A stretch of DNA of 64,000 nt from NCBI GenBank assembly GCA_945882415.1, contig CAMCWC010000003.1:143830-207829 (forward strand). The letters are read 5' to 3'. Under the pieces are notes generated by a model. That model was not told where the DNA came from. It ran no database searches and was given only the letters and a program-made list of their open reading frames with translations. Shown here in pieces: positions 8,347-17,675 of this stretch. The position numbers were made by a program, and so were the translations under genes. Positions within the stretch are counted from its first letter, which is position 1, and every line of letters begins with the position of its first letter. The stretch is from Chthonomonas calidirosea (GTDB lineage Bacteria > Armatimonadota > Fimbriimonadia > Fimbriimonadales > Fimbriimonadaceae).

Positions 8347-8854
8347 GCCAGGCGTCGGTTTCAGCCTGGTTGTGCAATACGATTTGGCGACAATTAGCAA
8401 AGGCCGGGTCCTGGGCCGCAAGATCAATTCGTTTTCGGTTAACCGAGTAGGTCTTTAGATGCCAGACCAGAATCGAATCTAGGGAGAGGATGCGCCAGAG
8501 CGATTCGTAGTTTCCGTTGCAACACGGCTTTCGGTTCCACACGCGAGAAACCGTTCTCCGAAACAATCGCCAGAAGCTCGTTCCGCGCGAGTAGTCCAGC
8601 CAAACTATCATCGTCACTTTGGGCAAGATGACTTCGGTCGCCACCGAATAGTTGCCGGAAATGACCCAGCTAGGCTGGCCTAGATTTTCTTCCAGTAAGG
8701 CGAAGAATTCTTCACGTGGGCGGACTTGCCAACCCGGTAGATGCCACAGGTCATCTAGCTCAACTTGCGCGATACCTAGGCGCTCTGAGATTGCTCTCGC
8801 GAGCGTCGATTTGCCAGATCCCGTTGTCCCCCTAATCCAGATTCGCTGCCCCAT
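8324..8854 (-). CDS. P-loop nucleotide kinase-like protein (FlaR/adenylate-kinase-like)
   Basis: The 176-residue product begins MGQRIWIRGTTGSGKSTLAR, with Walker A GTTGSGKST at residues 9-17 and the family's following segment VELDDLWHLPGW. A central IVWLDYSR and a run of basic residues (LFRRTVSRV) resemble the adenylate-kinase/FlaR 'topology modulation' proteins, whose true substrate is unknown. It lies convergent with the isochorismatase-like gene and divergent from the S9 peptidase with a 38-bp gap. Confidence 0.8.
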   Translation of the reverse strand: MGQRIWIRGTTGSGKSTLARAISERLGIAQVELDDLWHLPGWQVRPREEFFALLEENLGQPSWVISGNYSVATEVILPKVTMIVWLDYSRGTSFWRLFRRTVSRVWNRKPCCNGNYESLWRILSLDSILVWHLKTYSVNRKRIDLAAQDPAFANCRQIVLHNQAETDAWLSSLGNA

Positions 8855-8892
8855 CCTGCCCAGCGTACCAAGCCCGAAGGTAACCTAACAGA

Positions 8893-10914
8893 ATGCCCAA
8901 GCGGCCGATTTCTCCAGACGATTTGCTTCGCTACATCCTCGTCGGTGATCCCCAATTTAGCCCTGATGGGCAATTGGTGTTGTTCACAAGAAAGCACATC
9001 AACGAGAAGAAGCACTACGTTACGAACCTGTGGGTGTCGGATCGGGAAGGCAACCGCCGACCCTTGACCCAGGGCGAAAGCGGCAATGGGCATGGTCGCT
9101 GGCTCCCGGATGGAACGGGCATTCTGTTCATTTCGGGCCGAGAGAAACCCCTCAGCCAAATTTTTCAGCTTCCGATTGCCGGAGGCGAGGCATTCGCTGT
9201 CACCAAGCTCCCGGAAGGATCACTGGCCGACTTTAAGATTTCTCCGGACGGACAGCACGTCGCGGTCACCTTCCGTGAGACCCAGGCAAACTTCACCGCA
9301 AAGGCAAAGAAGGAACGAGAGGAGAGCGGCGCAAGTCTGCCACCAATCGAAATTGACGACATTTGGTACCGCCTCGATGGAGACGGATATTTTGCCGCTC
9401 AGCGCTACCAAATCATCATTCTCAAGCTACCGACGGAGCCGGGAACCGTTGCGACCGAAGTCACCCGCTACGCTGGCGCACCAGACGGAAACTACAGTTA
9501 TAACTGGCACCCGAACAGCCAAGAGCTGATCGTCGCGCATACGGCGAACGACTTCCCGAGTCGGCAAACCCCGAACGATCAGCTTTACCGCCTCAATCTA
9601 AAGGGCGAAGCCTTTCGACTTTCTGGGCTGCCAAAGGGCGAGAAGTCGGTACCAACGTATTCGCCCGATGGTCAGTGGATTGTCTATGCCGGAGACACGG
9701 ACGAAAGCGATCCTTGGGGCACGCGCAACACGAAGGCGTATCTGATTAAGCCGAAAGGCGGCGCTCCGACGGACTTGACCGGCGCTCAAGACTTCGACAT
9801 TGCCGTCGCCACCTTGAGCGATGCTGGAGAGGCGTCCTACGGTGCGAACCTGATTTGGAATACTGATTCCACCGGACTATTCACTCAAGTGGGGCACTTC
9901 GGCGAGAGCCAGATTGGCTTCATCTCCATCGATGGTGGAATCACTTTGCTCACTGAAGGTCGCCATTCCATCAGCTTGGGAAGCGTGGATGCCGACGGCA
10001 ACGTCGCGGGGGTTATTGGCAATCCGACCCAGCTACCGGAGCTTGCTCTCGTGGGGCCGGAACTTGGCACCGGTCGACTGGTAGCCAAACAGTTGAGCGA
10101 CTTCAATCAGGCGCTCCTGGAGGAAGTAGAGCTGTTTGCGCCCGCCGAACACTGGGTGGAGACCACCGATGGCACAAAAGTCCACGTGTGGAGCATCGTG
10201 CCAGACGCGACTAAGAAGCAGCCGGTCCTGTTGAACATCCATGGTGGCCCGCACACGCAGTACGGCTGGACTTACTTCCACGAGTTCCAAGTCTTCGCGG
10301 CCGCAGGTTATGCCGTTGTCTACAGCAATCCGCGCGGAAGTAAGGGCTACGGCGAGGCGCATTGCGCGGCAATCAGCGGCGATTGGGGCAACAAAGATTG
10401 GATCGATATGCAAGCCGTCACTGCCTGGATGAAGGCGCAACCTTGGGCAGATGCCTCTAAGCTTGCCGTCATGGGCGGCAGCTACGGCGGCTACATGACC
10501 AACTGGATCATCGGCCAAACCACCGAATTTGCTTGCGCGATCACCGACCGGTGCGTCAGCAACATGGTCTCGATGGCGGGGAACAGCGACTTCCCGTTCA
10601 ACAAGGACGGCTACTTCAAGGGAGTCGCTTGGGGCTCGCTAGAGGACATTAAGGAACTTTGGCGCCAGTCTCCGATTGCGTACTTCCAAAACGTAAAGAC
10701 GCCGACATTGGTTATTCACAGCGAAGGCGATCTGCGCTGTAACGTCGAGCAAGGCGAGCAGGTCTTCACCGCGCTTCAACAGCAGGGAATCCCGTCCCGG
10801 TTTGTCCGCTACCCGGTAACCACCTCCCACGGCCTCTCCCGCTCGGGTCCTCCTGATCTTCGGCTCCACCGTATCGGGGAGTATCTCGGCTGGATCAAGC
10901 GCTGGTTGGGCTAG
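8893..10914 (+). CDS. S9-family prolyl oligopeptidase-like serine peptidase
   Basis: A two-domain S9 peptidase: an N-terminal beta-propeller (about residues 1-390, with WD/PD40-like repeats such as FSPDGQLV, ISPDGQHV and YSPDGQWI) and a C-terminal alpha/beta hydrolase domain. The triad is visible: Ser530 in GGSYGGYM, Asp613 in EGDLRC and His646 in TSHGLS. The 673-residue length fits acylaminoacyl-peptidase/DPP-IV-like enzymes. There is no signal peptide, so it is probably cytoplasmic and trims oligopeptides. Its last 20 bp overlap the end of the convergent nuclease-like gene. Confidence 0.93.
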   Translation: MPKRPISPDDLLRYILVGDPQFSPDGQLVLFTRKHINEKKHYVTNLWVSDREGNRRPLTQGESGNGHGRWLPDGTGILFISGREKPLSQIFQLPIAGGEAFAVTKLPEGSLADFKISPDGQHVAVTFRETQANFTAKAKKEREESGASLPPIEIDDIWYRLDGDGYFAAQRYQIIILKLPTEPGTVATEVTRYAGAPDGNYSYNWHPNSQELIVAHTANDFPSRQTPNDQLYRLNLKGEAFRLSGLPKGEKSVPTYSPDGQWIVYAGDTDESDPWGTRNTKAYLIKPKGGAPTDLTGAQDFDIAVATLSDAGEASYGANLIWNTDSTGLFTQVGHFGESQIGFISIDGGITLLTEGRHSISLGSVDADGNVAGVIGNPTQLPELALVGPELGTGRLVAKQLSDFNQALLEEVELFAPAEHWVETTDGTKVHVWSIVPDATKKQPVLLNIHGGPHTQYGWTYFHEFQVFAAAGYAVVYSNPRGSKGYGEAHCAAISGDWGNKDWIDMQAVTAWMKAQPWADASKLAVMGGSYGGYMTNWIIGQTTEFACAITDRCVSNMVSMAGNSDFPFNKDGYFKGVAWGSLEDIKELWRQSPIAYFQNVKTPTLVIHSEGDLRCNVEQGEQVFTALQQQGIPSRFVRYPVTTSHGLSRSGPPDLRLHRIGEYLGWIKRWLG

Positions 10915-11920
10915 GGCGATTTGCCTTGTACACGCTGATAGAATTTCCGGCCTTGTCGTGCCATTCTTGCCAGCCATTGCTTGAACGTCCAAATAACACT
11001 TGGGAAGCTGAGCTAGGCTTCTTCATGCGTAAATCAGTTGTGAATTCGCAGGAATCTCCGCTGATTCGAAGAACACCAAGTTGTTCGTATTTTGGGCGCA
11101 ATTCTACGTACTTTGTTCGATGATCCACGGAATGAATCGCATTACCCTTACTGCCTGCAAGAACCGTAATTTCGCCGGTAGTGTGGAGCACACCTCTTGC
11201 CGAAACGGTATCGGTACTAATGTATATTTCAACTCCTTCCGAACCATCCTTAGATTCCGTGGACGGTCCGATTGGCGCAACATCAACGATTGAGTACTGT
11301 GCGCTCAGTTGGCTCTGCAGATCAAGATGCTCGATGATTTCAGCCGGAGAAGGTTCGTAACCCGACTTTGACTTTACGTAAGCTTGTAGAACTGGAATTA
11401 CTCCGTCATCTAGGCCCGATGCGATTCTGCCTAACAGTTCGATTCCAGCTGCGCTTGATTTAAGTTCCAAGATTCTTTCAATATCGATCTTCCCGGGTGA
11501 AAGGCACAGAACGAAATCTTTGAACAATGGAGACTCAATTCTGAATTCAACCACGAGGCGGCGTTGAAACTCAACCTGAAACGCATCATAGAGATGCCAA
11601 AGCTTGCCGTTCGTTAAGACCACCCATTGAAATGAATTCTGATAAGCGTAACCGGTGGCTTGACGTGCGTTTTCTACTGTGAGCGGTGAGGACCAAGCTT
11701 TCGCTTCCAAGAGCCAAGGCTGTTCGGCTTTAATGAGATAGTCGGGCCGACCTGCCGTTTCAGTCCCTCCTTGGGCAAGGATGGCAGTTCGTTTATAGCC
11801 TATTGCTTGAAGAATCGGTACGATTACCCAGTCACATGTTTGCAGCTCATTGCTAGGAGCCGGATGCTCACCCGCAAGAAATTCTCGTGCGGCGCTTATC
11901 TCCGATTCAAGTTGATGCAC
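10895..11920 (-). CDS. Orphan HSDR_N-like nuclease domain plus DUF4357
   Basis: The N-terminal half resembles the type I restriction R-subunit N-domain: a PD-(D/E)xK core is visible as GRPDYLI (Asp near residue 60) and WLLEAKAW (Glu-x-Lys near residues 71-73), followed by the QATGYAYQNSFQWVVLTNGKLW block. The C-terminal ~90 residues (GVLHTTGEITVLAGSKGNA ... FGRSSNGWQEW) match DUF4357, often fused to restriction and endonuclease proteins. There are no helicase motors and no methylase or specificity gene nearby, so it stands alone. The stretch is clearly AT-richer than its neighbours, suggesting horizontal acquisition. A defence or DNA-turnover role is inference. Confidence 0.75.
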   Translation of the reverse strand: MHQLESEISAAREFLAGEHPAPSNELQTCDWVIVPILQAIGYKRTAILAQGGTETAGRPDYLIKAEQPWLLEAKAWSSPLTVENARQATGYAYQNSFQWVVLTNGKLWHLYDAFQVEFQRRLVVEFRIESPLFKDFVLCLSPGKIDIERILELKSSAAGIELLGRIASGLDDGVIPVLQAYVKSKSGYEPSPAEIIEHLDLQSQLSAQYSIVDVAPIGPSTESKDGSEGVEIYISTDTVSARGVLHTTGEITVLAGSKGNAIHSVDHRTKYVELRPKYEQLGVLRISGDSCEFTTDLRMKKPSSASQVLFGRSSNGWQEWHDKAGNSISVYKANRPSPTSA

Positions 11921-11972
11921 GATCAGGAGTTTAGCAAATCCCTACCCGCCGGTACACTCTGCCCAAACCCGC

Positions 11973-13910
11973 ATGGCTCACAAGTCGACCGTTTGCACCG
12001 CCATTCCGTACGTCAACAGCGTCCCCCACATCGGAAACATCCTCACCGATCTCAGTGGCGATGTCACGGCGCGATACCTTCGATTGCGCGGACACGACGT
12101 GTTCTTCCAAGTTGGCACCGACGAGAACGGACTAAAGATCAAGGAGGCCGCTGAAGCCCAAGGCCGCGATCCGTATGAGTTCGTTGCCGAGATCTCGAAG
12201 CGATTCCAGGACATCTTTGACGCGACAAAGATCAGCTACGACGACTTCATCCGCACGACATCCGACCGGCACGTCCGGGCCAGCCAAGCTTTGTTCAGCA
12301 AGCTCCAAGAAAACGGCCACATCTACAGCGGCTTGTACGAGGGCTGGTATGACGTGTCAACCGAGACTTTCTTCCGGGAGGAAGACCTGGTCGATGGCAA
12401 AAGCCCGGACGGAAACGAAGTTCGGTGGGTCAGCGAGGAGAACTTCTTCTTCCGACTCTCTGCCTTCGAGGAAGCTCTGAAGGATCATATTGAAGCCAAC
12501 CCAAGCTTCATTCGGCCAAACAATCGGCGGAATGAGGTGATCTCGTTTATCAATCAGGGCCTCCGCGATATCTGCATCACCCGCAAAAATCCGGGCTGGG
12601 GCATTCCGGTTCCGGGCCGAGATGACCTCGTCATTTACGTTTGGTTTGACGCGCTGATCAACTACATCGCTAGCACCGGCTGGCCAGATGCGCCAGATTG
12701 GGATACCAAGTGGCCGGCGACCGTGCAATGGGTCGGAAAGGACATCCTCACTCGCTTCCACGCCACCCTCTGGCCAGCCATGCTGCTCGGGGCCGGACTG
12801 CCACTGTTTGATACCGTGGTCGCCCATGGCTGGGTACTCCTTGGCGGCGACAAGATGAGCAAGACGAAAGGGAACGTCGTTCGCCCGCTGGAGCTTGCCG
12901 ACGCATTGGCCGAGCGAACTTCGATTTCCCAAGAAATTGCCGTGGATGCCCTCCGGCATTATCTCACTGCTACGATGTCCCTGGAGAACGACTCGCAGTT
13001 CACCTACGAGGACTTCGACCTGCGCTACAACGCCGACCTTGCCAACGACCTTGGCAACGCGCTCAACCGTAGCCTCAGCATCGCGCATAAGTTCGGCTTC
13101 TCGACCGTCCCCGATGTCGCGCCGGAAGCCGAGGCGGTCCAAGCCATTCAGGAAGCGAAGCAGGCGTTTGCCGTGGCGATGGCCGATTACGAAATCGCCC
13201 GAGCCAGTTCGGCCGCGTTTGGCCTTATCCGGTTCTTGGGCAAATACATCGATTCCCGCGCTCCGTGGGCATTGGCCAAAAACAACGACCCCGAGCTCGC
13301 GGCCGTCATCACGTCAACCCTACACGTCATGAGAGCGGCCGAGGGCCTTGTGCGCCCGCTGCTGCCATCAACCGCCGATGCACTCGCCACTCAGCTCGGC
13401 GTGGAACCCACGTCGCACTGGGATCAAATCGGAGATCCGGCATCCCTGCCGGCCGGCACCGCCCTCAAGAATCCCCAACCCATTTTCCCAAGGCTCGAAA
13501 TCGAAAAGAAGGCACCCGAACCGAAAGCGCCGAAAGAGCCAAAGCCCGCAAAACAGGACAAACCTAAAGTGGAAGAAACCCTAACCGAAATCACCATCGA
13601 TGACTTTGCCAAAGTCAAGTTCCGCGTCGCCCGCATTGTGGAAGCCGAGGCCATTGAAGGTGCGGACAAGCTCTACAAACTGCAAGTCATGATTGGCGAA
13701 GAGAAGCGCCAGATCGTCAGTGGCATCCGAAAGGACTACACGCCGGAGGATCTCATTGGCCGGCAGATCATCGTTGTCGTCAACCTCAAACCGGTCAAGC
13801 TCCGAGGCGTGGACAGCAACGGCATGCTCCTCGCCGCGACGGATGAGAACGGCGGAGCGATCTTGCTGCAACCCGATCGCGAAGCCCCCGAAGGCGCCCC
13901 GGTCAAGTAA
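11973..13910 (+). CDS. metG: Methionyl-tRNA synthetase
   Basis: Charges tRNA-Met. The 645-residue protein has the class I signature PHIGN at residues 18-22 and KMSKT at 294-298, the anticodon-binding alpha-helical region, then a charged Ala/Lys/Pro linker and a C-terminal OB-fold tRNA-binding domain (about 535-645, with FRVARIVEAE and VSGIRKDYTP). In the connective region where many bacterial MetRS carry zinc cysteines, the segment YDVSTETFFREEDLVDG contains none, so this enzyme appears to be a zinc-free form. The ATG at 11973 gives the normal N-terminus; the gene is divergent from the nuclease-like gene (52-bp gap). Confidence 0.97.
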   Translation: MAHKSTVCTAIPYVNSVPHIGNILTDLSGDVTARYLRLRGHDVFFQVGTDENGLKIKEAAEAQGRDPYEFVAEISKRFQDIFDATKISYDDFIRTTSDRHVRASQALFSKLQENGHIYSGLYEGWYDVSTETFFREEDLVDGKSPDGNEVRWVSEENFFFRLSAFEEALKDHIEANPSFIRPNNRRNEVISFINQGLRDICITRKNPGWGIPVPGRDDLVIYVWFDALINYIASTGWPDAPDWDTKWPATVQWVGKDILTRFHATLWPAMLLGAGLPLFDTVVAHGWVLLGGDKMSKTKGNVVRPLELADALAERTSISQEIAVDALRHYLTATMSLENDSQFTYEDFDLRYNADLANDLGNALNRSLSIAHKFGFSTVPDVAPEAEAVQAIQEAKQAFAVAMADYEIARASSAAFGLIRFLGKYIDSRAPWALAKNNDPELAAVITSTLHVMRAAEGLVRPLLPSTADALATQLGVEPTSHWDQIGDPASLPAGTALKNPQPIFPRLEIEKKAPEPKAPKEPKPAKQDKPKVEETLTEITIDDFAKVKFRVARIVEAEAIEGADKLYKLQVMIGEEKRQIVSGIRKDYTPEDLIGRQIIVVVNLKPVKLRGVDSNGMLLAATDENGGAILLQPDREAPEGAPVK

Positions 13911-13916
13911 GCCCGC

Positions 13917-14117
13917 TCAGTCCACCCGGTTTTTAATCGTGGAGATTCCGAGGGTGACCAACACGATGAAGCTGATCGTCTGCACGATCATGAGTCCGAC
14001 GGTCACCACTCGGGGCAGGGCCGTGCCGCCCATGATCAAAGTAATGCCGACGCCGAAGAAAATTCCGGCGCACAAAACAAGCACGCCAGACCGAGTTCCA
14101 GATTTTTCCGTGGGCAT
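13917..14117 (-). CDS. Small two-helix membrane protein
   Basis: A 66-residue product from the ATG at 14117 (an upstream TTG would add nine residues) with two hydrophobic segments, about residues 12-32 and 36-58, separated by a short loop and ended by a basic tail (IKNRVD). No family recognised. It lies in the 270-bp space between metG and the HtpX-like gene on the opposite strand; coding status rests on the clean frame and hydrophobic pattern. Confidence 0.55.
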   Translation of the reverse strand: MPTEKSGTRSGVLVLCAGIFFGVGITLIMGGTALPRVVTVGLMIVQTISFIVLVTLGISTIKNRVD

Positions 14118-14179
14118 GAGCTGAATTTCTAGTCTACGGTGCAACGTAACCCCCGTTTCCGGGGTAATCCCTAGAACGG

Positions 14180-15112
14180 ATGAAAAGGACGCTTCCCGAG
14201 CAAATTGCCGCCAACAAACGCGCCAGCATGCTTTGGGTTTCTCTACTCTTCCTTTTGCTGGTCGCCCTCGGCACCGTTATCATCGGCTCGTACTATCCCA
14301 AGTATCTGGTTTACGGGGCGATCGGTAGTTCTGCGCTCGGCGTGATTTTGTGCCTTGTGGCTACATATGCCGGGCCAAAGTTGGTTCTGCAGATGTCCGG
14401 CGCGCGCCACGCCACCGACGTCGAGGACCGAATGCTTCGGAACGTGGTCGAAGAAATGGCCATCGCAAGCGGCTTGCCGATGCCCGAAGTCTGGGTGATC
14501 GAAGACAGCGCGCCAAACGCGTTTGCAACTGGGCGAACTCCAGACAAATCCGCCGTTGCCATCACGACCGGATTGTTGCAGAAACTCAATCGCGACGAAC
14601 TACAAGGCGTCATGGCGCACGAGATGGCACACATTCGAAACTACGACGTTCGGCTCATGACCACGGTCGCGCTGATCGCCGGCGCCATTCCGCTGTTGGC
14701 GGATGGGTTCCTGCGGATGCAGTGGTACGGCGGCCGACGCCGCGATGATGACCGCGAGAGCGGTCAGCTCGGGCAAATTCTAACCATCGTCGGCATCGTG
14801 CTTTCCTTAATCGCACCGCTATTTGCCGTGCTGTTGAAGATGGCCGTGAGCCGCCAGCGCGAGTATCTCGCCGACGCGACCGCCGCCGACATGACCCGAA
14901 ACCCCGACGGCCTTGCAAGCGCGCTTTGGAAGATTGAGAACGACAACGAAGCCCTAGAAGGTGCCAACCGGGCGATGCAACACATGTATATCATCAACCC
15001 GCTACGACTTCACGGCGGAGACGGTATGTTCAGCACCCACCCGCCGACTGAAGACCGAATCAGGCGTTTAACCGCGCTTGGCTCAAACTTCCAGGATCCG
15101 CTAGCGCCTTAA
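14180..15112 (+). CDS. htpX: HtpX-like M48 zinc metalloprotease
   Basis: M48 proteases degrade misfolded membrane proteins. The 310-residue product has two N-terminal membrane helices (about 17-38 and 44-64), the zinc motif HEMAH at residues 147-151 (His147, Glu148, His151), another hydrophobic segment near 155-175 and a further pair around 200-220, a third-ligand region REYLADATAAD, and the C-terminal STHPPTEDRI block typical of HtpX. Its stop overlaps a convergent gene. Confident at family level. Confidence 0.92.
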   Translation: MKRTLPEQIAANKRASMLWVSLLFLLLVALGTVIIGSYYPKYLVYGAIGSSALGVILCLVATYAGPKLVLQMSGARHATDVEDRMLRNVVEEMAIASGLPMPEVWVIEDSAPNAFATGRTPDKSAVAITTGLLQKLNRDELQGVMAHEMAHIRNYDVRLMTTVALIAGAIPLLADGFLRMQWYGGRRRDDDRESGQLGQILTIVGIVLSLIAPLFAVLLKMAVSRQREYLADATAADMTRNPDGLASALWKIENDNEALEGANRAMQHMYIINPLRLHGGDGMFSTHPPTEDRIRRLTALGSNFQDPLAP

Positions 15113-15687
15113 TCCGGCTCGCTTTCGTCCATACACCAAGGACTAGCTTGGCCCTTCTCGTAACCCGGCATTCCAGGGTACAGAAATAGCGAGACACCTT
15201 GTTCGTTTGGTACACCGACGCGCTTTTCGCATTCCGTCACCCGCCGAATGGTTCCATCCTTGTAGAGAACAAGGGTATATCCGGTCGGCTTGGTCCGTAC
15301 GAACTTCACGCAGTTTCGGTAAAGATAAACATCGGTGTAGGCAATGACATCTTTATCTTCAAGGTCTTTAAAAATGCCCAAGTTGCCGGTCCGCTCGTCT
15401 CGTGTGGAGGGATTCGCTGCCAAGTGCGAGAAAGGCATCCGGCGATCTGCAAAGCTAATCGCCTTCGCGGCCTCGTTCGAAAAGTTTCCTTCCTTCAAGC
15501 GAGCATAAATCTTTCTCAAGTGCGCCTCGCCCGCAAGGACGTGCGCCTCTTCCGGGCCAGTGTTGTTGACGATGATGGTGTTATCGTCTTGGGGACGTGG
15601 CTTCAGCCCGCCGGCGATTCCTTTGCCGGCAAAGAAAAGGCAAGTTGCCGATACCGTCGCGATGAAAATTTTGGTCCGGGTGTTCAT
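15109..15687 (-). CDS. Exported/anchored protein of unknown function
   Basis: The ATG at 15687, preceded by GTGGAG five bases upstream, is preferred over one twelve codons earlier. An N-terminal hydrophobic segment (about residues 6-27) could be a signal or anchor. The remaining sequence has no motif I recognise; notable are a YKDGTIRRV strand and a C-terminal SPWCMDESEPD with one of the few cysteines. It lies convergent to the HtpX-like gene with a 4-bp overlap, and about 140 bp of unassigned sequence separates it from the ABC exporter upstream. Confidence 0.65.
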   Translation of the reverse strand: MNTRTKIFIATVSATCLFFAGKGIAGGLKPRPQDDNTIIVNNTGPEEAHVLAGEAHLRKIYARLKEGNFSNEAAKAISFADRRMPFSHLAANPSTRDERTGNLGIFKDLEDKDVIAYTDVYLYRNCVKFVRTKPTGYTLVLYKDGTIRRVTECEKRVGVPNEQGVSLFLYPGMPGYEKGQASPWCMDESEPD

Positions 15688-15827
15688 GAGCTCCACAAAG
15701 GCTAAACGTAGGTAGAACGGCAATATCCGGTATATCGCGAAGGAACCACCTGTTCAACTCCTGCCGACATTCTAACAAAGAATCGAAAACATGCCAATAG
15801 AATTTTCGAGACTCTAATAACTGGCGA

Positions 15828-17615
15828 TCAACCAGCAACTGGTTCCAACGCCACCCGGAACTGCTCTCGGTACAGCCGCGAGTACAGTCCCGTCCCTGCT
15901 ACCAACTCGGCGTGTGTCCCCTGCTCGGTGACCACACCTTTCTCCAAAACCAAAATCTGATCCGCACCAACAATCGTCGACAGCCGGTGAGCGATGACGA
16001 AGCTGGTCCGTCCTCGCAGCAAGTTATCTAGCGCAGATTGCAGCAGGGCCTCCGTTTGGCTGTCCAGCGAGCTCGTAGCTTCGTCCAGAATCAAAATGCG
16101 TGGATCGGCCAACAGGGCGCGTGCAATCGCCAAGCGCTGCTTCTCGCCGACGGAGAGCTTAATCCCGTCTTCGCCAATCTTCGTCTCGTAACCTTCAGGC
16201 AAGGCAAGGATAGTCTCGTGGATGCTCGCCGCGATGGCCGCATCCTCTACTTCCTTATCCGTCGCTTCGAGCCGACCGTAGCGGATGTTCTCCCGAATCG
16301 AGGAGTTGAACAGAATGCTCTCCTGTGCGACCACGCCGACCTGCCGTCGATAGCTCCGCAGTTGCACGTCGCGCAAGTCCCGCCCGTCAATCGTAATCCG
16401 TCCGGTCGTCGGGTCGTAGTGCCGAAGCAGCAGGGAAGCCATCGTGGTCTTTCCGCTGCCGGAGAAGCCGACGAGCGCCACCGTTTGCCCCGGCTTCGCC
16501 TCGAGCTTGATCCCCTTCAGAACCGGCTGCCCGGGTTCGTATTCGAACCAAACATCTTCAAATCGAACGGTCCCCTGAATGGTCGGCATCGGTAGCGCAT
16601 CCGGCTGATCAACAATCGAGTTCGAAAGACTCATCGTGCGGAAGATTCGGTACAAGGCGGCCTGTGCGCGAGCGATCGGGTCCAGCACGACCAAGAACCG
16701 AACAATCGGGCCGTAGATGTAGCCAACCGCGTAGAGCAGGAACATGACGAGGGTTCCGGCTTCCATCTTGCCTTGGATGCACTGGGTTCCGCCGTACCAT
16801 AAAACGAGTCCGGTCGCAACGCCGCAAAGTGCGTCCGCAATGGTCCAGAGTCCACCGCCGAGCGCGCCTTGGTGCATGTTGAGGCCCATGATGTCGCGGG
16901 TGTTCGACATGAACACGCGGCTCTCAAATCGCTCTTGGCCAAACCCCTTCACGGTGGCGATACCGGTCAGCTTTTCTTGCATCTGACCATACATCGTGTC
17001 GCGCTTCGCCCGAATGTCGTTGCTCGTGCTCTGCAATTTCGGGAAGAAGTGGCGGAAGTTCCAGATGTAAACCGGTGCGATGCTCAGGCTGATCAGGGCC
17101 ATCACCCAGTTGATCTTTAGCAGGACAACCGTGACCAGTGTGAGCTGGACAAAGTCCCCCATCATCGTAGGCAGGTTGGACGTGATCAGCTGGTTCACGG
17201 TGCCAGCGTCGTTCATCACGTTGCTCACGAGCTTTCCGGTCTGGTTCTTCTCGAAATAGGCCATCGGAAGCTGCTGCATGTGACCCAACAGCTTTTCCCG
17301 CATCGACAACAAGAATGACTGGCCCAGCATGCTCATCTGCACCGACAGGGCGTAACCAAGCCCGCCGCTCGCAAGCGAGAACGCCACGATGTACGCCAGA
17401 TACAACACCGTATTGATCTTTTCCCCGCGCTGGAGCAGGTTGACGATGTCGCCGAGAATCAGTGGCGGCACAAAGCCAAACAGCGTCTGGATGATCGTGA
17501 GGAAGGCGATAAACGCCATCCGTGGCCGGAAGGGAATCAGTTCGATCCAAAGTCGCCGAAAAGTGAGAATGCCTTCACTCGGCTCAGGCGTAGTCTTATT
17601 TACAGCAATCGCCAT
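15828..17615 (-). CDS. ABC exporter, fused membrane and ATPase domains (MsbA-like)
   Basis: A 595-residue half-transporter: a six-helix membrane domain (about 30-320) and an ATPase domain (350-590) with Walker A GFSGSGKTT, Q-loop VVAQESILFN, signature LSVGEKQR, Walker B ILILDEATSSLD and the H-loop in FVIAHRLS. It would act as a homodimer exporting a lipid, drug or peptide; the substrate is not evident. It is followed on the same strand, upstream, by a CNNM-type gene after a 60-bp gap. Confidence 0.92.
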   Translation of the reverse strand: MAIAVNKTTPEPSEGILTFRRLWIELIPFRPRMAFIAFLTIIQTLFGFVPPLILGDIVNLLQRGEKINTVLYLAYIVAFSLASGGLGYALSVQMSMLGQSFLLSMREKLLGHMQQLPMAYFEKNQTGKLVSNVMNDAGTVNQLITSNLPTMMGDFVQLTLVTVVLLKINWVMALISLSIAPVYIWNFRHFFPKLQSTSNDIRAKRDTMYGQMQEKLTGIATVKGFGQERFESRVFMSNTRDIMGLNMHQGALGGGLWTIADALCGVATGLVLWYGGTQCIQGKMEAGTLVMFLLYAVGYIYGPIVRFLVVLDPIARAQAALYRIFRTMSLSNSIVDQPDALPMPTIQGTVRFEDVWFEYEPGQPVLKGIKLEAKPGQTVALVGFSGSGKTTMASLLLRHYDPTTGRITIDGRDLRDVQLRSYRRQVGVVAQESILFNSSIRENIRYGRLEATDKEVEDAAIAASIHETILALPEGYETKIGEDGIKLSVGEKQRLAIARALLADPRILILDEATSSLDSQTEALLQSALDNLLRGRTSFVIAHRLSTIVGADQILVLEKGVVTEQGTHAELVAGTGLYSRLYREQFRVALEPVAG

Positions 17616-17675
17616 CCTTCCTTTCCCCTCCCGTCCCCGACTATCGGCGCGAAACCGATAATTGTTAATAGACTA

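Noticed and set aside
15581..15838. Minus-strand open frame of 85 aa before the ABC exporter
   Set aside because: Overlaps an exported-protein gene in another frame, no ribosome-binding site, no family.
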